From positions 1,246,574 to 1,310,573 of the forward strand of contig CP078014.1 of the NCBI GenBank assembly GCA_020544565.1: 64,000 nt of DNA, read 5' to 3'. Origin of the DNA: Bradyrhizobiaceae bacterium. Lineage in GTDB: Bacteria; Pseudomonadota; Alphaproteobacteria; Rhizobiales; Xanthobacteraceae. Made by a program: the position numbers and the translations under genes. Under the pieces are notes generated by a model. It saw nothing but the letters and a program-made list of their open reading frames with translations. It did no database searches and was not told the origin of the DNA. Within the stretch, counting starts at the first letter, position 1. Each line of letters opens with the position of its first letter. Below are positions 11,579-23,493 of this stretch, piece after piece.

Positions 11579-11679
11579 TAAAGGCCGCGCCGGCTGTCGC
11601 CAACGACATTGATTCTTTCGCCTCGCGTTGTCGGAGACGACGCTTTTTCTGCGCCCTCGACGCGCCCGGAATACGTCTT

Positions 11680-14715
<3,036 letters not shown>

Positions 14716-14751
14716 CCCGTCGAGGACCGGAACCAATTTGAGGTGCGCGCC

Positions 14752-15024
14752 ATGACCGAGGTGACCCACAATCCCGCGCTGAAACGCTATGAGCTGACGA
14801 TGGAAGGTCATCTCGCCACAGCCTGTTACGAGATCGCAAACGGCGTCGTCACCTTCGAGCACACCGAAGTGCCGCCGGAGCTGGGCGGCAAGGGCGTCGG
14901 GTCGAAGCTCATCAAGGGCGCGCTGGCGCAGGTCCGCGCCGATGGCCTCAAGGTGGCCGCGGAATGCCCGTTTGTTCGGGCCTATCTCGACAAACATGTC
15001 GAATATGCCGACCTGTTGAAATAA
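14752..15024 (+). CDS. Small GNAT-type N-acetyltransferase (YjdJ-like)
   Basis: 90 residues. Matches the mini-GNAT family (PF14542): a beta strand pair (RYELTMEGHLATACYEI), FEHTEVPPELGGKGVGSKLI containing the acetyl-CoA pyrophosphate loop (GGKGVGSKL), then ADGLKVAAECPFVRAYLDKHVEYADLL, whose conserved Cys is typical. The substrate is unknown. ATG 14752 has GAGG eight bases upstream; a GTG three codons earlier is possible. It lies 36 bp after uvrA and is followed by a paralogue, suggesting tandem duplication and read-through from uvrA. Confidence 0.88.
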   Translation: MTEVTHNPALKRYELTMEGHLATACYEIANGVVTFEHTEVPPELGGKGVGSKLIKGALAQVRADGLKVAAECPFVRAYLDKHVEYADLLK

Positions 15025-15055
15025 TCCGCCCCCTCACCGCAACGAGACACGCGCA

Positions 15056-15346
15056 ATGGCCCAGACCGCGCCGCCAGCCGGCGTCCGCAACAACACCGCT
15101 TTCCGCCGTTATGAACTCGATGCCGACGGCGTGACGGCCTTTGCCGACTATCGGCTGATCCCGGGCACGGTGATCATCACCCACACCGAAACGCCGGCGG
15201 CGCTGCGCGGCCGGGGCATCGCATCGCGGCTGGTGCACGGGGCGCTGGAGCATATCCGCGCCGACGGATTGAAAGTGGTGGCGGGCTGCAGCTTCGTCGC
15301 CGACTATCTCGACCGGCATCCGGAGTTCGCCGATCTGGTGGCGTGA
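15056..15346 (+). CDS. Small GNAT-type N-acetyltransferase, tandem paralogue
   Basis: 96 residues. Same mini-GNAT fold as the preceding gene: FRRYELDADGVTAFADY, THTETPAALRGRGIASRLV (acetyl-CoA loop RGRGIASRL) and ADGLKVVAGCSFVADYLDRHPEFADL. The identical layout and the 31-bp spacing indicate duplication; the glycine loop and Cys region are preserved in both copies, so both are probably active. The acceptor substrate is unknown. Confidence 0.88.
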   Translation: MAQTAPPAGVRNNTAFRRYELDADGVTAFADYRLIPGTVIITHTETPAALRGRGIASRLVHGALEHIRADGLKVVAGCSFVADYLDRHPEFADLVA

Positions 15347-15388
15347 ATTTTAGAGCAGGTTTTATTTAGACGGAATCAACAACTCGTC

Positions 15389-15490
15389 ATGCCCGGCTTT
15401 ATGCCGGGCATCCACATCTTCGAAAGTCTCAACAAAATAAGACATGGATGGCCGGGATAAAAGGGCGTTCACGCCCGTCTTTGACGGAAT
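15389..15490. repeat. Family-1 palindromic repeat with tail hairpin
   Basis: ATGCCCGGC-TTTAT-GCCGGGCAT hairpin, then CCACATCTT ... AAGACATGGATGG arms, then a GGGCGTTCACGCCC tail followed by GTCTTTGAC. The rest of 15347-15740 has no gene; a near-palindrome at about 15628-15656 (CGTTTCG ... CGAAACG) is the only other structure seen. Confidence 0.8.
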
Positions 15491-15740
15491 TCATGTTTCC
15501 GTCAAAACACCAACTACTCCAGCTGCGGCGGGCGCTGGAGCAGGTTTGGCTCAGATGGAATCGTCATGCGCGAGCTTGACCCGCGCATCCATCAAAAAGA
15601 AGACTCACTTCAAGAAGACGGATTGCCGCGTTTCGTTTTTATCAAAAGCGAAACGGCTCCAGGAAAATGATGTCATCCGCGTTCAACCCGACGGCTCGCA
15701 GCAATCCGGAATCCGTATCCACCCGCCGCACTGTGCAACG

Positions 15741-15767
15741 AAAAAGGCCCGCCAAAGGCGGGCCTTT
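15741..15767 (-). terminator. Rho-independent terminator of the DUF3597 gene
   Basis: On the minus strand AAAGGCCCGCC-TTT-GGCGGGCCTTT followed by more T, 24 bp past the stop. Confidence 0.88.
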
Positions 15768-15791
15768 CGACGATATGCGTCACGTCCGTAC

Positions 15792-16175
15792 TCAGTTCTT
15801 CAGATCGTCCGGCAGCTTGCCGCCATTGGCGGCGAGCTTGGTCATCACCTGCTTGTGCAGCCAGATGTTCATCTTGGCGGAGTCGTTGGTGTCGCCGTCA
15901 TACTTCAGTTCCTTGGCCAGTTCCTTGCGCGCGGCAAGGCTGGAATCGATATCCAGGGCCTTCATCAGATCGACGATCGACGTCCGCCACTCGAGCTTTT
16001 CGCCCTTTGCCGCAACGGCCTTATCAAGAATCGGCGCGACATCAACCATCGGCACGCTGGCACCCGCGCCGCCGGCAGCGTCGGTCCCCGCCGCAGACCC
16101 GGCTCCGCCTGCAGGTTCGGCAGCATCGGCCTTGGTGCCGAAAATCGCGCCCATGATCTTTCCAAAAATGCTCAT
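15792..16175 (-). CDS. DUF3597 domain-containing protein
   Basis: 127 residues. The start MSIFGKIMGAIFG is an amphipathic helix typical of DUF3597 (PF12200). A low-complexity Ala/Gly linker (residues 18-40) leads to the conserved C-terminal block VDVAPILDKAVAAKGEKLEWRTSIVDLMKALDIDSSL and ARKELAKELKYDGDTNDSAKMNIWLHKQVMTKLAANGG. The family has no established biochemical function. It is monocistronic, with its own terminator. The N-terminal helix suggests membrane association, which is inference. Confidence 0.88.
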   Translation of the reverse strand: MSIFGKIMGAIFGTKADAAEPAGGAGSAAGTDAAGGAGASVPMVDVAPILDKAVAAKGEKLEWRTSIVDLMKALDIDSSLAARKELAKELKYDGDTNDSAKMNIWLHKQVMTKLAANGGKLPDDLKN

Positions 16176-16580
16176 TCATAAACTCCAGTAGCCCGCGAAT
16201 GGGTTGATCGACCCGGTCGACGCATCGTGCTGTCCCCGGCTGCGCCCCTCCGGTCACGAAAGAGTGTAGACGGCTCACCATCGCTTGCCAATGCGCAGTT
16301 GCCCTTACAGGGCCTTTCACGCGGCGGGGCGCGCCAAAATGACGCCACAATGACACCGGGCGTTTTGCTCAACCGATTCAACGGTATCCGCTGCGCCCCG
16401 GGGTGACGGCTGTTGCTCCCAGCACCACCGGGCCCGCGCGCCGGATAGCCTGCTAGATAAATTGTGAAGTGATGACCGCGGTGCGGCAACCCGCGGGCGT
16501 GATAGGCTTTCTATTCGTGCAGGCGTCCCTCTCAGCATTTGCAGCGTCCGCTTTCGCTGCGCGACAAGGAGACTGTCACC
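16176..16580. other. Gene-free divergent region
   Basis: Divergent promoters for the DUF3597 and DUF2189 genes must lie here. I see no repeat, RNA or small gene. Long antisense frames in this stretch are shadows without ribosome binding sites. Confidence 0.5.
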
Positions 16581-17486
16581 ATGAACAACCCCACTTCTGC
16601 GAATATGAAATCGCTCTCGCCGCCGGCGGACGCAGCGACGTATCAGGTCCGCACCATCACGCTGGCGGATTTGACCGACGCCCTTCGCGCGGGTTGGGAC
16701 GACTTCAAGGCCGTTCCCACCCACGCTGTTCTTCTCGCCTTGATCTATCCCGTGCTCGGAATTCTGTTGGCGCGGATTCTTCTCGGATACACGATCCTGC
16801 CGCTGCTGTTCCCGCTCGCCGCCGGATTTGCGTTGCTGGGGCCGTTCACCGCCCTCGCCTTCTACGATCTCAGCCGGCGTCGCGAACAGGGCGAAACGCC
16901 GACGGCCTGGCACGCGCTCGGCGTGCTGCAATCGCCGTCCATCGGCGCCATGCTGGCGTTCGGCGTCCTTCTGCTCGTGCTGTTTCTGGTCTGGCTCACC
17001 GTCGCGCAGTCAATCTATGACTCGACCTTCGGTTACGTCCCCGCGGCCGACATCCCGGATTTTGTCCAGCGCGTTCTGACGACGCGCGAAGGCCACATGC
17101 TGATCGCCGTCGGGTGCGGTGTCGGCTTTCTGTTCGCGCTGGTGGCGCTGTGCATCAGCGTCGTGTCGTTTCCGCTGATGCTGGATCGTCATGCGAGCGC
17201 CACCGACGCGATGGCGGTGTCGGTGCGCGCCGTCATCCGAAATCCGGTGCCGATGGCGGTCTGGGGTGCCATCGTCGCGGCGCTGCTGGTCGCCGGAACG
17301 ATCCCGTTCTTCCTGGGCCTGACCATCGTCATCCCGGTGCTCGGTCACGCCACGTGGCATCTCTATCGCAAGATCGTGGCGCCCGCGGCCGTCCCCTATC
17401 AGGCTCCGCCGAAGGCGCCGCGAGAACGCCGTTACGCCGCGGAGTTTCCGTCAAGCCTGTTCTCATGGGGACGGCATCCCCGCTGA
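16581..17486 (+). CDS. DUF2189 domain-containing integral membrane protein
   Basis: 301 residues. The start at 16581 has AAGGAGA ten bases upstream. A cytoplasmic N-terminus (VRTITLADLTDALRAGWDDFKAVPTHAV) is the DUF2189 (PF09955) signature. About five to six membrane segments follow: residues 57-80, 85-105, 128-155, 190-215, 240-270. The loop FYDLSRRREQGETPTAWHAL is typical of the family. Function unknown. It appears monocistronic; the next gene is convergent. Confidence 0.88.
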   Translation: MNNPTSANMKSLSPPADAATYQVRTITLADLTDALRAGWDDFKAVPTHAVLLALIYPVLGILLARILLGYTILPLLFPLAAGFALLGPFTALAFYDLSRRREQGETPTAWHALGVLQSPSIGAMLAFGVLLLVLFLVWLTVAQSIYDSTFGYVPAADIPDFVQRVLTTREGHMLIAVGCGVGFLFALVALCISVVSFPLMLDRHASATDAMAVSVRAVIRNPVPMAVWGAIVAALLVAGTIPFFLGLTIVIPVLGHATWHLYRKIVAPAAVPYQAPPKAPRERRYAAEFPSSLFSWGRHPR

Positions 17487-17544
17487 GATGACGACGGGTC
17501 GATGGCGCGGCAACGAACGGGCCGCGCCATCGCTGTCGGGCCGT

Positions 17545-18567
17545 TCAATGCTGGTGGCTTGCTCCCCCGGTCGCGCCGAGCGCATTGACCTTGAAGGTCA
17601 CATCGAGTTTGCCGGCTTTCTCGAACGTCAGCGTCGCCTTCAGCGTCTCGCCCGCCTTGAGCGGCTGTTTGATGTCCATGAACATCATGTGATAGCCGCC
17701 GGGCTTCAATTCGACCGTCTCGCCGGGCTTGAGGACGAGGCCATCGGCCAGAGGACGCATCTTCATCACGCCGTTGGTCATCGACATTTCATGAACCTCG
17801 ACACGGTCGGCGCCCGGCGATGTCGCCCCGACGAGACGATCCGGTGACTTTCCGTTGTTGGTGATCCTGAGATAGCCGCCCGCAACCTTCGCCCCGCCCG
17901 GGGTGGCGCGCGTCCACGGCGCGGCGACGACAACATCGCCGGCCTTGAAGATGTCGCTCCCCGCCATGGCGGCCGCATCTGTTTTCCCCATGCTGCTATG
18001 GTCCATGCCCGCCTGCGCAACGGTGGTCTCGGAGATGATCCGCAGCATGGGCGCTGGCGATTTCAGATCGTGCGGATTTTGTCCGTTCGCCGCGATCTGA
18101 TCCCAGCGCGCCTCGCCGTTGGCGCAATTTTGCACGACGGGAAAGAACACCGCCTGCCCCGGACTGAAATCGGTGACGAAGCTGGTGAAAACGAACTCGT
18201 CGTAGTTGTCGTCAGACAGCGATCCGCCCGACCAGACGATCTCCTTCGGACCTTCGGCGACAGCCTTGCCGTGGCTTTGATAGGATTTGGCGTAAGCGCC
18301 CCGGGCGATAGCAAGCGTCCAGCCCGGCTTGGGCATCGGCTTGACGCCGATCACGCCCTCCGGGATCCGGACATGGATCGCCTGCGTGGCGGCGCCGTCA
18401 CAGCCGTGCGGCACCTGAAACACCGCCTTGTAATACGCATTCGGCCGTGCCTCGGCGGTGGCCAGCGTGATGTGCGCGAGCGCACTGGTCTGCGATGCGG
18501 CGACCGCCAGCGCGGCGAAGCCGACGCCGACGATCAGCCGTCGGGGGCTGCTGAAGAGAATGGTCAT
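17545..18567 (-). CDS. YcnI-type DUF1775 and PCu(A)C fusion, probable periplasmic copper protein
   Basis: 340 residues. A signal peptide of about 31 residues ends at TSALAHITL, leaving His32 near the mature N-terminus, as in YcnI/DUF1775 copper proteins (residues 32-180). A linker with a Met/His patch (GMDHSSMGK, 187-195) joins a PCu(A)C domain (residues 206-335), whose Cu(I) motif shows His259, Met270, His293 and Met295 (VEVHEMSM and GGYHMMFMD). The C-terminal GGASHQH adds more His. PCu(A)C proteins deliver copper to the Cu-A centre of cytochrome oxidase. The upstream DUF2946 gene is 45 bp away and likely co-transcribed. The two domains are often separate proteins. Confidence 0.9.
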   Translation of the reverse strand: MTILFSSPRRLIVGVGFAALAVAASQTSALAHITLATAEARPNAYYKAVFQVPHGCDGAATQAIHVRIPEGVIGVKPMPKPGWTLAIARGAYAKSYQSHGKAVAEGPKEIVWSGGSLSDDNYDEFVFTSFVTDFSPGQAVFFPVVQNCANGEARWDQIAANGQNPHDLKSPAPMLRIISETTVAQAGMDHSSMGKTDAAAMAGSDIFKAGDVVVAAPWTRATPGGAKVAGGYLRITNNGKSPDRLVGATSPGADRVEVHEMSMTNGVMKMRPLADGLVLKPGETVELKPGGYHMMFMDIKQPLKAGETLKATLTFEKAGKLDVTFKVNALGATGGASHQH

Positions 18568-18612
18568 GTTGTCCTCGAATGATGCTGAGTGGGAATTCGG
18601 AAGTGAACAGCC

Positions 18613-18984
18613 TCAAATCAGCACCGGCGGCGCTCGGGCGAGGAACCCGTGCACCCCGGACAACGATGGTGGCGTCGCCTCGGATGGTCTCGCAGGTTGA
18701 AGGGAGATCGCAACCCGGCGCGAAAATTCAACGCGCACGACCGCGCCCGCCGCATGCCCGGCGACGCACGCACTCAGGCAATCGTGATGCGAGGGCTGTA
18801 CCGGCCCCGGCCCGCCTCCCGCGCCGTGGCTCTCCGCCGCATCTGCTGCGGAACAGATCGCGCCGACGTCCGCGCCCGTGAGGGCCAGTGCGCCGCTCAA
18901 GGCCAGCAACAGCCCCTGAACCACCAGGGCCTGCGACAACAGCAGGGCGACGAGGAACCGGCGAAGGGCATGGCGGTGACGCAT
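18613..18984 (-). CDS. DUF2946-like small membrane or periplasmic protein
   Basis: 123 residues. One hydrophobic N-terminal segment (FLVALLLSQALVVQGLLLALSGALAL) serves as signal anchor. A His/Cys cluster SHHDCLSACVAGHAAG follows, as in DUF2946 proteins, which are commonly found beside copper genes. The C-terminus FLARAPPVLI is also typical. It precedes the YcnI-PCu(A)C gene by 45 bp, so a role in copper handling is inferred. Biochemical function is unknown. Confidence 0.75.
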   Translation of the reverse strand: MRHRHALRRFLVALLLSQALVVQGLLLALSGALALTGADVGAICSAADAAESHGAGGGPGPVQPSHHDCLSACVAGHAAGAVVRVEFSRRVAISLQPARPSEATPPSLSGVHGFLARAPPVLI

Positions 18985-19498
18985 CTAGCGGCTATGCCAC
19001 GGGTGCGCGGGCACGTCCATGATTCGAACAGCGGCGTGGATTGGCCTCCCCACGTTCGGGACATGCCAGCCGGAAAACCCTCGGCCGGTAGATCGATCAG
19101 CTATGAAATGAATTGTAATTCTTCGTTAGAATGGCGTTTTCCCGACCACCCTGTCAAAAAATGAATGATGCACAAACTTCGATCCAAAAAGCATAGCTCG
19201 GGAAGGATCAAGTCAGCTTCTGAATTTTTTGAAAACCACCCTTTCGAGAACCTCTGGTAACAAATTAAGCAGAACTACGGCGAAATTGGATAGATATAGT
19301 CTAGTTCTCGTCGAGAGCCTGCTGGGTAATCCCGACATGTCGAACTGAAATATTAATCACTTCTTATCTTAGTCATGCGTTATTGTATTAGCTGCATCGC
19401 AACATTTGCCGTATTGCACCGCAGAATCCTCCCCTATATTCCCTCTCGTTGATGAGGCTCCTGCAAGAGCTGAATCGGGAATACGAAGGAGACGAGCC
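18985..19498. other. AT-richer gene-free region between DUF2946 and DUF1127 genes
   Basis: No gene supported. The stretch 19090-19400 is clearly poorer in GC than its surroundings. GAATTGTAATTC (19110-19121) is a perfect 12-bp palindrome upstream of the copper operon and could be an operator. TTGCAC (19414-19419) and TATATT (19435-19440), 15 bp apart, form a weak promoter for the DUF1127 gene. Confidence 0.45.
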
Positions 19499-19651
19499 AT
19501 GCTGCTTTCATTCATCCGCGCCATCCAGGCGTTCCGCGACTATCAGCGCAATGTTGCTGAGCTGTCGCAGCTGAGCGACCGGGAACTGGCTGATATCGGA
19601 CTTGATCGTGCCGATATCCAGCGGGTTGCAGCCGGCGCCTATAACGGCTAA
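19499..19651 (+). CDS. DUF1127 (YjiS-like) small protein
   Basis: 50 residues. Start at 19499 with AAGGAG ten bases upstream. The sequence runs from MLLSFIRAIQAFRDYQRN to the DUF1127 core LSQLSDRELADIGLDRADIQRVAAGAY. These small Arg-rich proteins are abundant in Rhizobiales; some are linked to RNA or phosphate metabolism, but the role of this one is unknown. It is followed by a weak terminator. Confidence 0.88.
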   Translation: MLLSFIRAIQAFRDYQRNVAELSQLSDRELADIGLDRADIQRVAAGAYNG

Positions 19652-19679
19652 TCGGCGCAGCCCTCATCGTGAACGATTA

Positions 19680-19702
19680 CGCCCGCTTTCAGCGGGCGTT
19701 GT
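19680..19702 (+). terminator. Weak terminator after the DUF1127 gene
   Basis: GCCCGCT-TTC-AGCGGGC stem (19681-19697) followed by GTTGTCGTTT, an imperfect T tract. Confidence 0.6.
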
Positions 19703-19786
19703 CGTTTGTGGGGCATGACGGCGCGGCGGCAGGTCCGGCCGCAGCGGATGGACAACACGGTGAAAGCCCGTATGTAGTCATGCGCC

Positions 19787-21226
19787 ATGACTCATTCCTC
19801 GCATGATACTGCCCCGCCCGTTGTTCACGTCATCGGGGGCGGGCTCGCCGGCTCGGAGGCCGCGTGGCAGATCGCCAACGCCGGCATCGGCGTGGTGCTG
19901 CACGAGATGCGGCCACTGCGCACCACGGATGCGCACCGCACCGATAGCCTCGCCGAGCTGGTCTGCTCCAATTCCTTCCGCTCCGACGACGCCGCCAACA
20001 ACGCGGTCGGCCTGCTGCACGCCGAACTGCGCAGGCTGAATTCGCTGATCATGCGCAGCGCCGACGCCAACCAGGTGCCCGCCGGCGGCGCGCTGGCGGT
20101 GGACCGCGATGGCTTTTCGGCGGCGGTGAGCGCGGCGCTGGCCGCGCATCCCAACATCGACATCCGCCGCGAGGAAATCGCCGGGCTGCCGCCGGACGAC
20201 TGGCGCAACGTGATCGTGGCGACGGGGCCGCTGACATCGCCGGCGCTGGCGGAGGCGATCCGCGGCCTGTCCGGCGAGGACGCCCTCGCCTTCTTCGACG
20301 CCATCGCGCCCATCGTTCATCGCGAGTCCATCAACATGGAGATCGCGTGGTTCCAGTCGCGCTACGACAAGGTCGGCCCGGGCGGAACGGGCGCGGACTA
20401 CATCAACTGCCCGATGACGCGCGAGCAGTACGAGGCGTTTGTGGATGCGCTGCTCGCCGGCGAGACGGCCGACTTCAAGGCGTGGGAGCAGAGCACGCCC
20501 TATTTCGACGGCTGCCTGCCGATCGAGGTGATGGCGGCGCGCGGCCGCGAGACGCTGCGTCATGGACCGATGAAGCCGGTGGGCCTCACCAATCCGCGCG
20601 ATCCCGAGGTCAAGCCCTACGCCATCGTGCAACTGCGGCAGGACAACAAGCTCGGCACCCTCTACAACATCGTCGGATTCCAGACCAAGCTGAAATACGG
20701 CCCGCAGACGCAGGTGCTGCGCATGATCCCCGGCCTCGAAAACGCGGAGTTCGCGCGGCTGGGTGGCCTGCACCGCAACACCTTCCTCAATTCGCCGAAG
20801 CTGCTCGATCCGCAGTTACGGCTGAAGGCGGAGCCGCGCCTGCGCTTCGCCGGACAGATGACCGGCTGCGAGGGCTATGTGGAATCCGCCGGCATCGGCT
20901 TGCTGGCCGGGCTGTTCGCCGCCGCCGACGCACGCGGCGCCGCCCTTGCGCCGCCGCCGCCGACTACGGCGCTCGGCGCGCTGCTCGGCCACATCACCGG
21001 CGGCCACATCGAAACCGTCGATGCCGGGCCGCGCTCGTTCCAGCCGATGAACATCAACTTCGGACTGTTTCCGCCGCTGGCGCAAGCCCCCACCAAAAAA
21101 GCCGACGGCTCGCGCCTGCGCGGCAACGAGAAGACCATCGCCAAGAAACAGGCGATGAGCGCCCGCGCGCTGGCCGATCTCGACCGCTGGATCGCCAGCC
21201 GTCCGCAGTCGGCCGACGCGGCCTGA
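19787..21226 (+). CDS. trmFO: Methylenetetrahydrofolate-tRNA-(uracil-54) methyltransferase
   Basis: 479 residues. FAD-dependent enzyme that makes m5U54 in the T loop of tRNA using methylenetetrahydrofolate. The N-terminal dinucleotide motif [18 protein letters not shown] (residues 10-27) binds [18 protein letters not shown] near residue 50 is the GidA-like small-family signature, with the catalytic cysteine region, and [21 protein letters not shown] near residue 355 is also conserved. The C-terminus carries [12 protein letters not shown]. Distinguished from MnmG by its shorter length. Confidence 0.95.
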   Translation: MTHSSHDTAPPVVHVIGGGLAGSEAAWQIANAGIGVVLHEMRPLRTTDAHRTDSLAELVCSNSFRSDDAANNAVGLLHAELRRLNSLIMRSADANQVPAGGALAVDRDGFSAAVSAALAAHPNIDIRREEIAGLPPDDWRNVIVATGPLTSPALAEAIRGLSGEDALAFFDAIAPIVHRESINMEIAWFQSRYDKVGPGGTGADYINCPMTREQYEAFVDALLAGETADFKAWEQSTPYFDGCLPIEVMAARGRETLRHGPMKPVGLTNPRDPEVKPYAIVQLRQDNKLGTLYNIVGFQTKLKYGPQTQVLRMIPGLENAEFARLGGLHRNTFLNSPKLLDPQLRLKAEPRLRFAGQMTGCEGYVESAGIGLLAGLFAAADARGAALAPPPPTTALGALLGHITGGHIETVDAGPRSFQPMNINFGLFPPLAQAPTKKADGSRLRGNEKTIAKKQAMSARALADLDRWIASRPQSADAA

Positions 21227-21262
21227 CGGACGCCCCGACATCGCTGAACAAGGACAATCGCC

Positions 21263-22195
21263 ATGACCACCTCCGCGGCTACGCCCGATCTACGCACGCA
21301 AATCCCGCGCGCCGACTTCGGCCGCGTGTCGGTGTTCTTCGGCAACAAGAACGGCAAATATCCCGACGGCAATCAGGTGATCGTGCGCGGCTCGGACACC
21401 CGCGTGGCGTTCGATACGCCGATCGTGTCGAACTATATCGGCCCGGAATTCGACACCGCTGAGCTGGTGGTGATGGGCCATGTCCACGAAGACCATATGG
21501 CCGGCCTGCACCGCCTTCCCAACGCGCCCGTGCATGTGCACGAAGCCGATGTCGCGGCCGCGCGGAGCTGGGACGGACTGGTCGCGGCCTTCGGCGTCAC
21601 CGATCAGGCGCGCATTTCGGAAATGCTGAACAGATTCCAGCGCGATCTGTTTTACGCGCCGCGCCCGGACGCACAGAGCTACGCGGACGGCGCGTCGTGG
21701 GATCTCGGGCAGGTGCGGGTTCGCGCCTTCCACATGCCGGGCCACACCGCCGGCCACTGCGTTCTCCTGGTCGAGCCGGAGGGCGTGGCGTTCATCGGCG
21801 ATATCGACCTCACCGGCTTCGGTCCCTATTACGGCGACGCCTCCTCCAGCCTGAGCGACTTCCGCCGCAGCCTCAAGCGGCTCCCGGAGATTCCGGCCAA
21901 GGTGTGGATCACGTCGCATCATCGCGGCGTCTACACCGACCGCGACCAGCTTCTGCGCGATCTCGCCGCTTACGACGCCAAGCTCGACGAGCGCGACCAG
22001 CGCCTGCTCGCCATGCTGGGCGAAGCGCCGCAGACGCTGGAGCAGCTGGTCGAGCGGCGGCTGCTGTATCCGGTGGGCTACGACGCGCCGTGGATCACGG
22101 ACGCCGAGCGGCGGACGATCTCGCAGCATCTGGACGAACTCGTCGCCGACGGGCGGGTGCTGGTGGATGAAGAAGGCGTCTACCGGCCGGGATGA
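21263..22195 (+). CDS. MBL-fold metallo-hydrolase
   Basis: 310 residues. Metallo-beta-lactamase fold with the metal motif GHVHEDHMAGLH (HxHxDH) near residue 75, HMPGHTAGH near 160, FIGDIDLT near 180 and SHHRG near 215 as successive ligands. A C-terminal winged-helix-like domain (residues 245-310, LLAMLGEAPQTLEQLVERRLLYPVGY) is like that of LACTB2-type hydrolases. The substrate is not evident; hydroxyacylglutathione-like or RNA substrates are both possible. Start at 21263 with AAGGA upstream, 36 bp after trmFO. Confidence 0.9.
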   Translation: MTTSAATPDLRTQIPRADFGRVSVFFGNKNGKYPDGNQVIVRGSDTRVAFDTPIVSNYIGPEFDTAELVVMGHVHEDHMAGLHRLPNAPVHVHEADVAAARSWDGLVAAFGVTDQARISEMLNRFQRDLFYAPRPDAQSYADGASWDLGQVRVRAFHMPGHTAGHCVLLVEPEGVAFIGDIDLTGFGPYYGDASSSLSDFRRSLKRLPEIPAKVWITSHHRGVYTDRDQLLRDLAAYDAKLDERDQRLLAMLGEAPQTLEQLVERRLLYPVGYDAPWITDAERRTISQHLDELVADGRVLVDEEGVYRPG

Positions 22196-22346
22196 TCGCG
22201 GCCGCCGCGGGCAAAAGGCCGAACGGTGACGGACCTCGGCGCAAAAGGCGGAAACGCGGCGCAATTGCAACGACGCGCCGGATCGGGATTCAGTCAGCGA
22301 GACACGCCGGAATTCACTTGACTTGGATCGTTTGAATTTCGGTTCA

Positions 22347-22433
22347 ACGCATCGGAGCGAAGCAATCCAGACTCGCGTTCGCGGCATGCACTGAGCGGAT
22401 TGCTTCGGCGCGATGCGCCTCGCAATGACGGCG
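22347..22433. repeat. Family-2 palindromic repeat
   Basis: GAGCGAAGCAATCC ... GGATTGCTTCGGCGCG ... CCTCGCAATGACGG. The right arm matches the family consensus; the left terminal CGTCATTGCGAG has been lost. The remaining part of 22196-22459 has no gene. Confidence 0.75.
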
Positions 22434-22459
22434 GAATGCAGCATCGATATAAGGTCGTC

Positions 22460-23170
22460 TCACCGCGCGGCGAAACCCGAGACCGCCGACACCACCTGTC
22501 CGTCGATGCCGTTGAAGCCGTGATGGGACCTCGCCTCGCACGGATTGCCGACGCTGACGCCGCCGTCGAGCCATGTCACCCGCGCCTTGCCGCCGGCCCA
22601 CGCGACGAACGGCGCGACGCCGGCGGGGCTGGTCTTGAAACATTCGTCGTGGCGGTGCTGCACGATCAGCGTCTGCGGCAGCGCGGCCGGCGTGCCGAGC
22701 ATGTTCATGACGTTTGCCGGATCGCCGGACTCGTTGCTGAGAAAACCTGAGGTCAGCACCAGCCGGTCCGGCCGCGCGCCCGCGGCGATACCCCGGCCCG
22801 CGCGCTGGGTGCCGCGGCTGGTGCCGACCAGCGTCACCTTTCCGAAGCTGCGCATGTATTGCACCGCGGCCGCAACATCGACGCAGCAGTCGGGCACCAG
22901 CACCGCGAAGCCCTGTGCCGCATAGGCGGCGCGCGTACGCACGAGCTGATTGCCCTGACGCGCGATGGCGCCATCGGGGCCGACACCGATCCGGCCGTCG
23001 CCGCCCGCAAGCAGGATGATTGCCCCACGCGGTTTCGCGGGCTTCAGCAGCGCCGCCTGGACGCCGCCGACCGACACCGTGCTTTGCTCGAACGGCGCGG
23101 CGCGCGCCGCGTCACCGCTAAAAGCCATAACGGCCAGCGCGAGACACGCGGCCCAACCGACGATCCTCAT
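22460..23170 (-). CDS. Secreted alpha/beta hydrolase-fold protein
   Basis: 236 residues. Signal peptide MRIVGWAACLALAVMAFSGDAARA. The nucleophile elbow appears as LVGTSRGTQRAG (Ser near residue 120), and a late His in RSHHGFNGIDG near residue 218 fits the catalytic histidine; the acid is uncertain. HRHDECFKTSP near 173 may carry it. The Cys pairs (PDCCVD, and Cys in ECFK and NPCEA) suggest periplasmic disulfides. No substrate can be assigned. It is isolated between two repeat-filled gaps. Confidence 0.82.
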   Translation of the reverse strand: MRIVGWAACLALAVMAFSGDAARAAPFEQSTVSVGGVQAALLKPAKPRGAIILLAGGDGRIGVGPDGAIARQGNQLVRTRAAYAAQGFAVLVPDCCVDVAAAVQYMRSFGKVTLVGTSRGTQRAGRGIAAGARPDRLVLTSGFLSNESGDPANVMNMLGTPAALPQTLIVQHRHDECFKTSPAGVAPFVAWAGGKARVTWLDGGVSVGNPCEARSHHGFNGIDGQVVSAVSGFAAR

Positions 23171-23326
23171 GGTCCATCCCCCCGAACGATTGCCTTGCCG
23201 ATCCTCTGCCCGGTGAGATCGGCCGGCAAGTCCGCAACAGCGCGCTCAAAAACAAGTGATCGGAGATTCCACCCGGGGCGCGCCGCGCACGAAGGCAAGT
23301 TTCGTTGGGACGGAATCCACAACTCG

Positions 23327-23450
23327 TCATGCCCGGCTTTATGCCGGGCATCCACGTCTTGGGAGTGTCAACAAAGGAAGACGTGGATGGCCGGGACGAG
23401 CCCGGCCATGACGGATTGTAAAGGCGTTTACGCCTGTCTTTGACGGGCTA
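23327..23450. repeat. Family-1 palindromic repeat with tail hairpin
   Basis: ATGCCCGGC-TTTAT-GCCGGGCAT, CCACGTCTT ... AAGACGTGGATGG, CCGGGACGAGCCCGG, then the tail AAAGGCGTTTACGCCTGTCTTTGAC. It is the most complete copy in the window. The remainder of 23171-23493 holds no gene. Confidence 0.85.
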
Positions 23451-23493
23451 TGGGGAGAGAGGGCGTATCGCGCATGTCGCGGGTTGCGGCGCA

